A stretch of 60,755 bases of DNA, taken from the NCBI GenBank assembly GCA_017398335.1, contig JAFQGK010000036.1, positions 1 through 60,755 of the forward strand, given 5' to 3'. Each line of letters starts with the position of its first letter. Position 1 is the stretch's first letter. This document shows, piece by piece, positions 41,888-50,521 of this stretch. The translations under genes and the position numbers were made by a program. The notes below the pieces were generated by a model that was given only the letters and a program-made list of their open reading frames with translations, did no database searches and was not told where the DNA came from. The stretch is from Bacteroidales bacterium (GTDB taxonomy: Bacteria; Bacteroidota; Bacteroidia; Bacteroidales; UBA932).

Positions 41888-43678
41888 TTACTGATTTTTC
41901 TGAATAAAAGCCAGAATTTCGCCTTTGACGACACGGTCGCCTTGCTTGGCACATACCGCTACAATCCTTCCGGAAACAGCCGGCATGACCTCTTCAAACC
42001 CATAATATGTCTGGATATAAGACATTGCCTCCCCCGCTTTGACTTCCGTACCAGCCACCGGAGCGGTCGATGCATCATCCACATCCACCTGCCACATGAG
42101 CTGGCCCTTGACCGGAGCCTGGACAGGAACGGCGTCAGGATATTTCCTCACAATCTCGTCCACATCATACTTTGGCATCTCCACGACAGGACGTTCTATC
42201 ACTATCGGAGCACCTGCCTTAGCTTTCGCAGCTTCAAGGTCTGCCTTGAAACGTTCTTTAGCCACACCGCTCCTGTAGTCCCTGTACTGTCTCTCATGCA
42301 TAGCAAACTCAAAGAGTTCCTCATCGTCCTGTCCGCAGTCCCAGCCTTCCTCCTTCATCATTGTACGGAATTTATCCAGCTCATCCGGGAAGGCATCCTG
42401 AGGGTTACCGGTGTAGAATTCGAGACCTTTCTGCTTTGCGAGCTCCACGATTTCCGGAGCAAGCTCTCCCGGAAGAGTACCCATCCTGCCAAGAATCATA
42501 TTCCAAGTATCCTTATCTATAGTAGTCCAGCGAGGCTGTCCCTTAAGAATATTCATAAGATTCATCAACGCAGTATTCTTCACATACTGACTGAACGGAG
42601 TCACCAGCGGAGGATAGCCCAGGCGCGGCCATACATATTCCACTTCCTGGAAGAGCATCACCATCAGCTGGTCCAGACTAAGCTCCGACTTGCCTTGAGC
42701 ACGCAAAGAAGCATTGATCGCTCCGTGAAATCCCTTGAGATCCGCCATCATCGAGCCCATCATTCCTCCCGGAAGGCCACAGCCAACAAGAAGAGAACTC
42801 ATATGCGAGTTATTCGGATCTATCCAATAACCGAGGAAATCATCGATGAATTTCTGTGTAAGACTTCTGACCTGCATATATGCATCCATATTCAGATCCC
42901 TGACCTGGAAGCCGTCTGCCTTGAGCATCTCCCTGATCGTAATGACATCCGGATGAACCTTGCCCCACGAAAGCGGCTCCACCGCAACATCAAGATAATC
43001 AGCTCCTGCGCGAGCGACCTCCAGCATCGAGGCTGGAGAAAAACCCGGGCCGCAATGGCCGTGATACTGAACAGCAACATGCGGATATTTCTTCTTAATC
43101 CGGAGCGTGAGTTCGGCAAGGAAAGTAGGGCGGCCGACACCAGCCATATCCTTGAGACATATTTCATCACAGCCATATTCTACAACCTTATCCACCACTC
43201 CCATATAATACTCTACCGTATGCACCGGCGAATTGGTAATCGAAAGAGCCACCTGTGATATCATTCCTGCCTTCTTTGCATACTCGACACTCAGACGCAG
43301 GTTCCTGTGATCATTAAGTCCGCAGAAAGAACGTGATATGTCTGTACCCTGAGCCTTCTTTACCTTATACATCAATTCACGCACGTCAGCTGGTACAGGA
43401 TTCATTCTCAATGCATTGAGTCCTCGCTCGAGCATATGGGTCTGTATTCCCGCCTTATGGAAAGGAGCTGTCCATTCACGCACTGCACGATTCGGATTCT
43501 CGCCAAAAAGAAGGTTCACCTGCTCGAAAGCGCCTCCGTTTGTTTCGACACGGTCAAAACACCCCATATCTATGATAGCCGGAGCGACTTCCTTCAACTG
43601 AGTGACAGTGGGAACATATCTTCCGGATGACTGCCACATATCCCTATATACAAGGGAGAACTTTACTTCACGTCCCAT
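41888..43678 (-). CDS. Pyruvate/oxaloacetate carboxyltransferase-type subunit with biotin-less carrier-like domain
   Basis: In this 596-aa protein the carboxyltransferase TIM barrel starts VKFSLVYRDMWQSSGRYVP. It has the metal/substrate motifs DRVETNGGAFEQ, CLKDMAGVGRPT and VQYHGHCGPG, with the catalytic Lys in LKDMAG. The conserved carboxylase domain follows (about 300-480; CGLPGGMMGSMMADLKG, RLGYPPLVTPFSQYV). The C-terminal 70 residues have the biotinyl/lipoyl-domain fold pattern (VKAGEAMSYIQTYYGFEEVMPAVSGRIVAVCAKQGDRVVKGEIL, read with gaps), but the AMKM biotinylation lysine is absent, replaced by QTYYGF. It probably transfers carboxyl groups between oxaloacetate/pyruvate and a biotin protein encoded elsewhere. 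It is not linked to decarboxylase beta/gamma pump genes. Confidence 0.85.
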   Translation of the reverse strand: MGREVKFSLVYRDMWQSSGRYVPTVTQLKEVAPAIIDMGCFDRVETNGGAFEQVNLLFGENPNRAVREWTAPFHKAGIQTHMLERGLNALRMNPVPADVRELMYKVKKAQGTDISRSFCGLNDHRNLRLSVEYAKKAGMISQVALSITNSPVHTVEYYMGVVDKVVEYGCDEICLKDMAGVGRPTFLAELTLRIKKKYPHVAVQYHGHCGPGFSPASMLEVARAGADYLDVAVEPLSWGKVHPDVITIREMLKADGFQVRDLNMDAYMQVRSLTQKFIDDFLGYWIDPNNSHMSSLLVGCGLPGGMMGSMMADLKGFHGAINASLRAQGKSELSLDQLMVMLFQEVEYVWPRLGYPPLVTPFSQYVKNTALMNLMNILKGQPRWTTIDKDTWNMILGRMGTLPGELAPEIVELAKQKGLEFYTGNPQDAFPDELDKFRTMMKEEGWDCGQDDEELFEFAMHERQYRDYRSGVAKERFKADLEAAKAKAGAPIVIERPVVEMPKYDVDEIVRKYPDAVPVQAPVKGQLMWQVDVDDASTAPVAGTEVKAGEAMSYIQTYYGFEEVMPAVSGRIVAVCAKQGDRVVKGEILAFIQKNQ

Positions 43679-43707
43679 TTTTCTGAAATTTTCATTTTCG
43701 ACATCAG

Positions 43708-43715
43708 CAAATATA
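43708..43715 (-). promoter_or_regulatory. -7 box upstream of carboxyltransferase gene
   Basis: TATATTTG on the minus strand fits TAnnTTTG, 30 nt before the ATG. The -33 element is weak. Confidence 0.4.
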
Positions 43716-43818
43716 TGAAAGTTTTCTTTACCTCCTCACAATCCGCAGCCAAATAGGACGGAAGGTCAAAAAATGGGGCAAAAGTCTTGCTGTTGAAGTA
43801 AAATTTTCGCCACATGCT

Positions 43819-43849
43819 GTTGCAGATTTGATTTTTTTGAGTACCTTTG
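43819..43849 (+). promoter_or_regulatory. Bacteroidota promoter of tRNA-His
   Basis: GTTG (43819-43822), a 19-bp spacer and TACCTTTG (43842-43849) form a consensus promoter. Transcription would start about 12 nt before the tRNA. Confidence 0.75.
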
Positions 43850-43869
43850 CAATCCATTAAACCAACATG

Positions 43870-43943
43870 GTGCCCATAGTTCAGTTGGTTAGAGCGTCAG
43901 ATTGTGGTTCTGAATGTCGTGGGTTCGAATCCCACTGGGCACC
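43870..43943 (+). tRNA. tRNA-His (anticodon GTG)
   Basis: A full cloverleaf is present: acceptor GTGCCCA/TGGGCAC, D arm GTTC/GAGC, anticodon stem TCAGA/TCTGA with loop TTGTGGT (anticodon GTG), and T arm GTGGG-TTCGAAT-CCCAC. The histidine-specific extra base G(-1) is encoded at 43869 opposite C73 (43943). A complete CCA end is not encoded. The gene stands alone with its own promoter and terminator. Confidence 0.97.
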
Positions 43944-43947
43944 CAAG

Positions 43948-43972
43948 AAGAAGCCGAAAGGCTTCTTTTTTT
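43948..43972 (+). terminator. Terminator after tRNA-His
   Basis: AAGAAGCC (43948-43955), tetraloop GAAA and GGCTTCTT (43960-43967) are followed by T5. It starts four bases after the tRNA end. Confidence 0.93.
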
Positions 43973-44000
43973 GTGTCCTGGTGGGATGAGAACTCTAGTC

Positions 44001-45083
44001 TTACAGCGAAGCGATATACTCCTGCATCGCTGGCATATTTTCCAGAACACTTCTGAAAAGCGCCATCTGATTGCGCGTGCGGACAAGATTATGTTCCGGA
44101 TACTTGATCTTATAGTAAGTATCGCCATTGATATAGTCAGCAAAGAAACGTACTGCCTGCATATATGGGAAAAGAGCTGCCGCATATGGAAGATTCTCAC
44201 GCTCGACCGGTGTGAGGAATACCGAAGCCGACTCCACATATCCCTTCGCAAATGCCTTGAAGATTTCCATATCAAATTCAACCATATCGATGCGCGGATC
44301 ATCTTCCGCAACCTTATTTGCTGCAGTACGGAGGAAATCTCCGAAATCGGAGAATACGAAACTTGGCATCACCGTATCAAGGTCTATGACACAAAGTACA
44401 TCTCCGGAAGCATCGAACATCATATTGTTGACCTTGGTATCGCAATGGCAGATGCGTTTAGGAAGAGTGCCTTCACGATACATCCTTTCGGCCTTGCACA
44501 TCTCCTCACGATGGACAAGAATCTCCTTCAGGATCTCCCGTACCTCATCTTCCGCCATACGTCCTACAGCATCTGAAGCCACTGCTTCTTCAAGCTGGCG
44601 GGCCCTCAGTTCCATATTGTGAAAATCCGGAATAGTTTCCCCTAGAGTGTCAGGAATATCAGCCAGCATCGCCTCGAAGTTTCCGAAAGAGCGACCTGCA
44701 TAATAAGAATATTCTGGATTCACAGTCTCATATGTAAAGGCATTCTCTATGAAGAGAGACACTCTCCAATAAGATGAGCCGTCAAAGTACCACGTAACGT
44801 GAGAATTCTTCAAAGGAATGAACGTCAATACTTTACGGTCTATGTCTGCAACACCTTCCGCCTCAAGTTTCCTGCGGATATGCCCCGTGACGCTTACAAT
44901 GTTGTTCTGAAGAAGTTCCACATCACGGAATATATTGTGGTTGATTCTCTGTAGGACATAAGATGGTCCGTCTAGTGTGTTGACCTTATAGGTGTCATTG
45001 ATCAAGCCGTTACCAAGAGGTCTGATCGATTCGATTTGTCCTTTCAAATCAAATTGAAGGACGATGTCATGCAAGTCAGTCAT
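44001..45083 (-). CDS. Aminoglycoside-phosphotransferase-fold kinase, NahK-like sugar kinase
   Basis: This 360-aa protein has an N-lobe starting IRPLGNGLINDTYKV with a DGPSYVLQRIN strand. The catalytic Brenner motif is CHCDTKVNNMMFD, and the metal-binding CVIDLDTVMPSFVFSDFGD is the arrangement of N-acetylhexosamine 1-kinases and related APH-fold small-molecule kinases. It probably phosphorylates an amino sugar or similar metabolite, since the fold alone does not imply antibiotic resistance. It is the last gene of a tight string (rlmH, histidine kinase, 66-aa protein, this gene), starting 2 bp after its neighbour's stop. Confidence 0.82.
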   Translation of the reverse strand: MTDLHDIVLQFDLKGQIESIRPLGNGLINDTYKVNTLDGPSYVLQRINHNIFRDVELLQNNIVSVTGHIRRKLEAEGVADIDRKVLTFIPLKNSHVTWYFDGSSYWRVSLFIENAFTYETVNPEYSYYAGRSFGNFEAMLADIPDTLGETIPDFHNMELRARQLEEAVASDAVGRMAEDEVREILKEILVHREEMCKAERMYREGTLPKRICHCDTKVNNMMFDASGDVLCVIDLDTVMPSFVFSDFGDFLRTAANKVAEDDPRIDMVEFDMEIFKAFAKGYVESASVFLTPVERENLPYAAALFPYMQAVRFFADYINGDTYYKIKYPEHNLVRTRNQMALFRSVLENMPAMQEYIASL

Positions 45084-45085
45084 AA

Positions 45086-45286
45086 TTATGGGTTCATTAA
45101 GTCTTTATTTACAAATCCGTTTATTTCCTGTATCAGTTCAACAGAAACACGAGCCTTCATTCTTATCTCTTCCGTTGCATCCGGACAGGCGGCCGCAGTA
45201 CGAAAAGCATTGATAGCCTCACCGAAACAACATTTCCTGCGCAGCTCTTCAGCAGTTCTGATCCATTCTTCAGCACTTTTCATCAT
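45086..45286 (-). CDS. Small TPR-like protein coupled to histidine kinase
   Basis: This 66-aa helical protein reads as one and a half TPR-like repeats (AEEWIRTAEELRRKCCFGEAINAFRTAAAC, read with gaps; EIRMKARVSVELIQEINGF) with the C-terminal tag NKDLMNP. It starts at 45286 (or 45283), overlapping the end of the histidine kinase gene by 17 (14) bases, and ends 2 bp before the NahK-like gene. Translational coupling is therefore likely. Similar small proteins ending in KDxxNP after this kinase are, from memory, common in Bacteroidales. The function is unknown. Confidence 0.75.
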   Translation of the reverse strand: MMKSAEEWIRTAEELRRKCCFGEAINAFRTAAACPDATEEIRMKARVSVELIQEINGFVNKDLMNP

Positions 45287-48200
45287 CTTCCTTCTTTGGT
45301 ATGGTCACTGTAAACGATGCGCCACCAAGAGCAAAAGACCTCTTATAGCTTATCTCACCGCCACATTTCTCCATGATATTTCTGCATATCGCCAGTCCCA
45401 GACCGGTACCGGCACTCTTTGTTGTAAAGTTCGGAGTAAAGAGTCTGCTGATATTCTCTTCCTTCACGCCCGATCCGTTATCATCCACTACGACATCGTA
45501 GTAGCCATCTTTCGTACTGTTCCTGAGATAAATGACCACATTACCCTGAATCATTTCCTCACCCTCGGCTTCCAGTTCCCTCTGCCTGATTTCCACTGCC
45601 TGGATGGCATTAGTGATGAGATTTACGAACACGCGTATGAGCTGAGGCTTCGGAGCCATCACCCAGGCATTCTCCATACCGAGATATGAAATCCGTATGT
45701 TTTCCTTATTGTCAAATATGAGAAGCTGATCCTTCAGAATTCTGTCAAGATCCAGAAGAACAGGTTCCTCACTGTATAGTTTTGCGAAGGTCGAGAACTC
45801 GTTTGCTGTATCTGTGAGGATATCAATATGCTCCAGCACTACGGCAGACACCTTATCAAACTTCTCCTCCCATGCCGGGTTGCCCTTCTGCTTGAGCCTT
45901 ATAAGTCTCTGGAGTTCAAGCTTTATCGGAGTAAGAGGATTCTTGATCTCATGCGCCACCTGACGAGCCATCTGGCTCCACGCATTATCTCTTTCAGCCT
46001 GCGCCAGCTGACGTGTCGAATCAGAAAGATCATGAACCATTCGGTTATAGGCATCGACAAGAGATGATATCTCGTCCTCACGCTTGTATATGATATATTC
46101 CAGGTTATTGATGTCAGTCGAATTCATCTTACGTCCCATCTCCAGAAGCGGCGCAAACATCGAGTTAACCTCCCTGGTACTGAAAAGGAGGGAGCCGATC
46201 AGAAGAAGAAGGAAAAGGTTTATGATCATGGCCGCATGGAACATGGCCTCGCGCCTGAAGTCAAAGCTCTTGTCTGTATAAGGCACACTGACTATTGCAA
46301 TCAGATCTCCGCTGTCGTTGAATATCGGAGCATACAGAGACCACAGATTCCTGCCGGAGATGTTTTCACGGTGAATATAGAATCTCTGATGCTGATAGCG
46401 GATATTATTGAAAGCGTCCTCATCTATACGGCTGCCTATAACCATCTTCTCAAAGACCTCCGGAGTCGTCGAATGGAAGACCTTTCCTGCCGGAGTATAA
46501 AGTGATATATCCGACTTGGTGATATTGCCAAGGTTTTCAATATCCATAGCAAACTCCTGAGTCTGCAGTTCCCTCCATGTCGAAACATGCCTTACCTGGT
46601 CCTCGACAAAGGCCTGGATGGTATTGATCTTCGACGACATCAGATTGTACATGTTCGACTCATTCCTTTTATATACGAACAGTACGCTTATGACGGTCAT
46701 GCTCACAAGAATGAGGCATGATGACACAAAGAGGATAGTGTTGATTCTTGTGCGGAAATAGTTGCTCTTGAAGTTATTGTTACGCCTTCCTCGCGCAAAT
46801 ATCTGAAGAACGAGAGTAAGGGCAAGGAAGAGATAGGAGAATGACGTAAAGAACACCATCGCTGTCCTGACAGGTCTTGATATGACTATCATATCCTGCT
46901 CATCGATCAGATGCATGAAATGCACACTGCCCTTTTCACGGATCACCTTATGGTCCGGAACACTGTCAAACTCGTCACCCAGCTGGGAAGAAATTGTCGG
47001 ATAAGGATAATTTCCTTTGAATGAAGTCAGCTTGCCCCCGGAATATCTCGCATATGAATATATCGGTGGTATGGAAACAGAGCCCGGTCTTGAATAATTT
47101 CCAAGTACACTGTAATATCCCCTGTCCTCCCTGTTGGTATTCGGCTCTATGATGACCATCACCTGCCTGAGTCCTGTATCAGGCCTGTAGAAGAGGAAGA
47201 TTCCAGCATAACTGCTGTTCCCGTTGCTGTCTGTCAGGAACAGGAACCTCGAGCCTACATCTATAGGAGTACCGCTGCCCGCGACCTTGTTGAAGTATGC
47301 CATAGCAGCTCTGTCCCTGTCATCTACAGCTAGTACATCAATATTATACGACTGCCTTATCCGGCTCAGATAATATTCGGAAATACGGTTGAGGATCATC
47401 GTTGACGCATTATCCATACCCGAAAGTGTTGCTATCAGCTGATCGGAAGCAATCTCATCCTCAATTGTCTTGAGCTGGATTTCCAACGAAAGGTCCCTGT
47501 CTACCGCCAGTCTGTTTGCCCACAACATGACTCTGTCCATCTCTTTTCTGAAACCCAGGACAGAAGATGTACAAGTAAAGAAGAGAGCCCATATGAAGGC
47601 CGAAAGGACAAGAGCCTTTCTTGAGAACACATTATAGTTCCAGCCTGTAAAATGATTCACTACCGGACGGAGCATCTGAAGGAGCAGAAGTATACTGAGA
47701 AGCACTCCGGCATATGATATATAAACAATGATCGTATACTGGACACCCGTATTCCACCTGTACAGTTCAAGAGTGATGCTGGAATTGAGAATCAGGCTCT
47801 TGATTGAGATAAATGAATAAACAAATGTCGCAACAGCCATCAGAAGCACTGCCGTACCATATATCAGCATATCCTTTCCGGCTGCTGTTTCCCCGTCATG
47901 ACGGATGAATGTCAGAATCCGGCGTCGTACCAGATATGCGCATATGTTTGCCAGCGTGATATATGTATTCAGAAGAAGGAGGGCTCCCAAAGAGAAGAAC
48001 AAAGGTCCGTCTGCATACAATGTCGGAGAGAAGATAGATGACAGCCCGTTCATCTGATAGCCCCATACAAAAGAAACAATCAGGATGGCTATCAGCACCA
48101 CCTGGACAAGAAGAAACACCTTTATAGAGCGGTGACCGGCCAGGAAAAATACAGCTGCCAGGGCAAAGAGCAGAAGAGAGATCCAACGCAGGAGGAAGTT

Positions 48201-48854
48201 GTCATAGAAAGGTGAAGCGAAGTCCGTATCAGAAATGACCTTGAACAATGGCTTGCCTTCTATGTTTACAGGGGTGCCGCTGCTGCTTCCAAGAGGTACC
48301 AAAGAGTATTTTCTCGGCAGCTTCAACAATGGATTCACCCCGTTTTCTGTCCTGTGTATATCCTTGATAAGTGTGTTCTGGATCTCCAGACCGGCTATTA
48401 TCTTCTCGCGGTCAGGACCGGTAACAGACTTCACAAGATACCATTTGGGGCCAAGGTTCATATACGTCAATTCTTCCGTCACTTCCGAAAGAGGAGAGAC
48501 TATACTGCTCTTGAGATTTGTGAGACGCTGGAAAACCAGCCTTGCACTGATATCATCATTTATTATGGAAAACTGATTGCACCAGAATTGAAGAGAGTCA
48601 TTTACATATTTGTAGATGACCATATCTTCCGGAAGGTCATCTATTCCTAAAGACCCGTCAGGAGATGGTTCCAGAGCCTTGGTGACATATTGGTCAAGCA
48701 TCCGGACTCTTGACTCCGCAACACTCCCTGTCCTGTCAGCGATCCTCTGCGCGCCAGAATCAGGAGATTTTCCTGACAGCGACAAAAGAAAGACTGCCAA
48801 GGCCAGGAAAAAGCAGCAAAGAGTAAGATTCCTATATGTAAAATACCTCTTCAT
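45270..48854 (-). CDS. Very large membrane histidine kinase (NtrY-like), no partner regulator in window
   Basis: This 1194-aa protein has a first membrane helix at residues about 10-27, then an extracytoplasmic region. A cluster of six or so helices spans about 220-450 (LLLFALAAVFFLAGH, VLIAILIVSFVWGY, LLMAVATFVYSFI, YAGVLLSILLLLQ). A second extracytoplasmic region, further helices at about 665-730, a sensor segment and a last helix (MIINLFLLLLIGSLLF) lead into a HAMP-like stretch. The kinase core has H-box AHEIKNPLTPIK (His near residue 963), N-box NLITNAIQAV, and G-boxes DDNGSGV and GTGLGLAI. There is no response-regulator gene nearby. It starts 7 bp after rlmH. Confidence 0.93.
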   Translation of the reverse strand: MKRYFTYRNLTLCCFFLALAVFLLSLSGKSPDSGAQRIADRTGSVAESRVRMLDQYVTKALEPSPDGSLGIDDLPEDMVIYKYVNDSLQFWCNQFSIINDDISARLVFQRLTNLKSSIVSPLSEVTEELTYMNLGPKWYLVKSVTGPDREKIIAGLEIQNTLIKDIHRTENGVNPLLKLPRKYSLVPLGSSSGTPVNIEGKPLFKVISDTDFASPFYDNFLLRWISLLLFALAAVFFLAGHRSIKVFLLVQVVLIAILIVSFVWGYQMNGLSSIFSPTLYADGPLFFSLGALLLLNTYITLANICAYLVRRRILTFIRHDGETAAGKDMLIYGTAVLLMAVATFVYSFISIKSLILNSSITLELYRWNTGVQYTIIVYISYAGVLLSILLLLQMLRPVVNHFTGWNYNVFSRKALVLSAFIWALFFTCTSSVLGFRKEMDRVMLWANRLAVDRDLSLEIQLKTIEDEIASDQLIATLSGMDNASTMILNRISEYYLSRIRQSYNIDVLAVDDRDRAAMAYFNKVAGSGTPIDVGSRFLFLTDSNGNSSYAGIFLFYRPDTGLRQVMVIIEPNTNREDRGYYSVLGNYSRPGSVSIPPIYSYARYSGGKLTSFKGNYPYPTISSQLGDEFDSVPDHKVIREKGSVHFMHLIDEQDMIVISRPVRTAMVFFTSFSYLFLALTLVLQIFARGRRNNNFKSNYFRTRINTILFVSSCLILVSMTVISVLFVYKRNESNMYNLMSSKINTIQAFVEDQVRHVSTWRELQTQEFAMDIENLGNITKSDISLYTPAGKVFHSTTPEVFEKMVIGSRIDEDAFNNIRYQHQRFYIHRENISGRNLWSLYAPIFNDSGDLIAIVSVPYTDKSFDFRREAMFHAAMIINLFLLLLIGSLLFSTREVNSMFAPLLEMGRKMNSTDINNLEYIIYKREDEISSLVDAYNRMVHDLSDSTRQLAQAERDNAWSQMARQVAHEIKNPLTPIKLELQRLIRLKQKGNPAWEEKFDKVSAVVLEHIDILTDTANEFSTFAKLYSEEPVLLDLDRILKDQLLIFDNKENIRISYLGMENAWVMAPKPQLIRVFVNLITNAIQAVEIRQRELEAEGEEMIQGNVVIYLRNSTKDGYYDVVVDDNGSGVKEENISRLFTPNFTTKSAGTGLGLAICRNIMEKCGGEISYKRSFALGGASFTVTIPKKEDDEKC

Positions 48855-48861
48855 CGGCAGA

Positions 48862-49335
48862 TCATTCGTGGTGATATGGTTCGCCTTTCATAATAGTGAA
48901 GGCACGATACAGCTGTTCTACAAATATTGCCCTTACCATCTGGTGCGAAAACGTCATCCTTGAAAGCGATATCTTCGAACCGGCCCTCTGACGCACGGCC
49001 TCGGAAAAGCCGTAAGCTCCTCCGATAACGAACACTATATCCTTGCCAGTGTAAGAAATCTTGTCCTGCAGTACTTTCGCAAATTCCACAGATGAATATT
49101 CCCTGCCATGCTCATCCAGCAGTATGACATCATCTGTCGGACGCAGATTCTTGAGTATCAGTTCACCTTCCCTTGTCTTGATCTGTTCCTCGCTGAGAGC
49201 GGAAACATTCTTCAACTCGGGAATCTCCACAATGGAAAACGGGAAATAATGCTTCATACGCGATGCGTATATATCAATTCCCTGCCTTACCCAATCCTTA
49301 TCTGTCTTTCCAACGGTAAGCAGCGTAATCTTCAT
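48862..49335 (-). CDS. rlmH: 23S rRNA (pseudouridine1915-N3) methyltransferase
   Basis: This 157-aa SPOUT methyltransferase contains MKITLLTVGKTDKDWV, LLDEHGREYSSVEFA, the SAM-binding knot FVIGGAYGFSEAVRQRA and SLSRMTFSHQMVRAIFVEQLYRAFTI, ending in the conserved YHHE. It methylates helix 69 of 23S rRNA on assembled ribosomes. It heads a four-gene string with the histidine kinase. A -7 box lies at 49359-49366. Confidence 0.97.
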   Translation of the reverse strand: MKITLLTVGKTDKDWVRQGIDIYASRMKHYFPFSIVEIPELKNVSALSEEQIKTREGELILKNLRPTDDVILLDEHGREYSSVEFAKVLQDKISYTGKDIVFVIGGAYGFSEAVRQRAGSKISLSRMTFSHQMVRAIFVEQLYRAFTIMKGEPYHHE

Positions 49336-49358
49336 ACAAAAATCATTCTATACCGATA

Positions 49359-49366
49359 CAAATATA
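49359..49366 (-). promoter_or_regulatory. -7 box upstream of rlmH
   Basis: TATATTTG on the minus strand fits TAnnTTTG, 24 nt before the rlmH ATG. No clear -33 element is seen. Confidence 0.45.
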
Positions 49367-49401
49367 GTAAATAAACTGAAAATAAAATATTGCATCAACC
49401 C

Positions 49402-49432
49402 ATTGTCGGGCACTGAATTTGCAGTATATTTG
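49402..49432 (+). promoter_or_regulatory. Bacteroidota promoter of DUF4783 gene
   Basis: ATTG (49402-49405), a 19-bp spacer and TATATTTG (49425-49432) match the consensus. The ATG at 49443 lies only 10 nt after the box, so the transcript would be nearly leaderless. Confidence 0.65.
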
Positions 49433-49442
49433 TCTCGGATTT

Positions 49443-49853
49443 ATGGTACTGCTGTTCAAGAAATATATTCTGGCGACGTCGGTCGTGATTGCTTCATGTC
49501 TATCTCTTAAAGGACAGGACGGGAGCTATGATGTATTCAATCCTATATCCAAATATATAGAACAAGGAGATGCAGAGAAACTGTCTGCCTGGTTTTCAGA
49601 TAATCTCGAGGTTACGATTTTCTCGAGTTCTAACGACTCAAGCCGCAATCAGGCAAAGCAGATCCTCAAGTCCTTCTTCAGGTCATACACACCGAGGACG
49701 TTCAAGATATCGCACAAAGCAGGCCGCCCGAACATGAAATATGCACTTGGCACACTCACGGCAGGCGGCGAAATGTTTCTTGTAACGATATTCGTGGGCT
49801 ATAAGGATTCCGAATATAAGATCCAGCAGTTCAAGATAGAAAGGATCGACTAG
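49443..49853 (+). CDS. DUF4783 family secreted protein
   Basis: The start is ATG 49443, since an in-frame TTG at 49419 lies inside the promoter. The 136-aa protein has a signal-like N-terminus (LFKKYILATSVVIASCLSL) followed by an NTF2-like compact domain (DVFNPISKYIEQGDAEKLSAWFSDNLEVTIF; QAKQILKSFFRSYTPRTFKISHKAG; FLVTIFVGYKDSEYKIQQFKIERID). This matches DUF4783, found near rlmH in many Bacteroidota. The function is unknown. Its TAG overlaps the convergent barrel gene's stop by four bases (CTAG). Confidence 0.85.
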   Translation: MVLLFKKYILATSVVIASCLSLKGQDGSYDVFNPISKYIEQGDAEKLSAWFSDNLEVTIFSSSNDSSRNQAKQILKSFFRSYTPRTFKISHKAGRPNMKYALGTLTAGGEMFLVTIFVGYKDSEYKIQQFKIERID

Positions 49854-50515
49854 AACCTGTATCTGAGGGCGAATGTAGGGACGAATCCGAGAAGTCCGTT
49901 GTCATAGAATCCGACATTGCCTTTGTAGACCTGTCCATCCCTTTCCGCTCTTCCATTTGCATGTATTCCGAAGGCCGGCCTGACTTCAAACGCCAGCGTC
50001 ATTGGGAATTCAAACGTATATTCCAGTCCGACCTGAACGGTAAGCGCGATCATGAATCCTCCGTCTCCCCTGTTTCCGTAAGGGTTCCATCTTTCGTTTC
50101 CAATACGATAGCTTACGAGGTCATTCACATATCCCAGAGTCAGGCCCGGACCTGAATAAATTCCCCAATATCCTCTATGAGTCCACGCCGGACGGCCCCA
50201 TATGAAATTATAGGTTGCCGTTGCACGCGCTCCCGGACGGCCGTTCACACTGAAGCCGAAATCGATTCCGAAATCACCCTGCAGGAACTGATCCCTGCGG
50301 AAACTGTGCTGATAGGTTGCATCGAATCCTGTCACTCCGATTCTGAATCCCATTGAACGAGGATAGTTCGGTTCTCCTCCATATGGTCCATGGTCCATTC
50401 CGTGATGCGGTTCGTAAACATGTGGATGAGGCGGCTCCGGACGCGGATGACGCTGAGCGGATGCCACTGAGGCTGTCATAAGGATGACGGCCAGGATTGT
50501 CAGTAACCTTTTCAT
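49850..50515 (-). CDS. Outer-membrane beta-barrel protein with His/Pro-rich N-terminus
   Basis: The start is ATG 50515 (MKRLLTILAVILMTASVASAQ). The 221-aa protein opens its mature part with a His/Pro-rich stretch (RHPRPEPPHPHVYEPHHGMDH, read with gaps) before a small barrel: FRIGVTGFDATYQHSFRRDQ, TATYNFIWGRPAWTHRGYWG, VGLEYTFEFPMTLAFEV and the terminal FVPTFALRYRF. It is paralogous to the neighbouring barrel gene (shared A/E-xYQHxxR, AxYNFxxxxPAW, WGxYxGPGLxxG). The His cluster may bind metal, which is inference. Confidence 0.82.
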   Translation of the reverse strand: MKRLLTILAVILMTASVASAQRHPRPEPPHPHVYEPHHGMDHGPYGGEPNYPRSMGFRIGVTGFDATYQHSFRRDQFLQGDFGIDFGFSVNGRPGARATATYNFIWGRPAWTHRGYWGIYSGPGLTLGYVNDLVSYRIGNERWNPYGNRGDGGFMIALTVQVGLEYTFEFPMTLAFEVRPAFGIHANGRAERDGQVYKGNVGFYDNGLLGFVPTFALRYRF

Positions 50516-50521
50516 AATCTT

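Noticed and set aside
41942-43258. Long 438-codon open frame on the plus strand
   Set aside because: It runs antisense through the conserved carboxyltransferase gene. Its translation is low-complexity (His/Arg/Ser/Ile-rich) with no recognisable domain. It is a codon-usage shadow.
43914-44576. Plus-strand frame overlapping tRNA-His
   Set aside because: It runs through the tRNA and its terminator and is antisense to the NahK-like gene.
44001-45083. Aminoglycoside resistance kinase
   Set aside because: The motifs (DTKVNNMMFD, IDLDTVMPSF) fit sugar-kinase relatives of the APH fold, and the genomic context is housekeeping.
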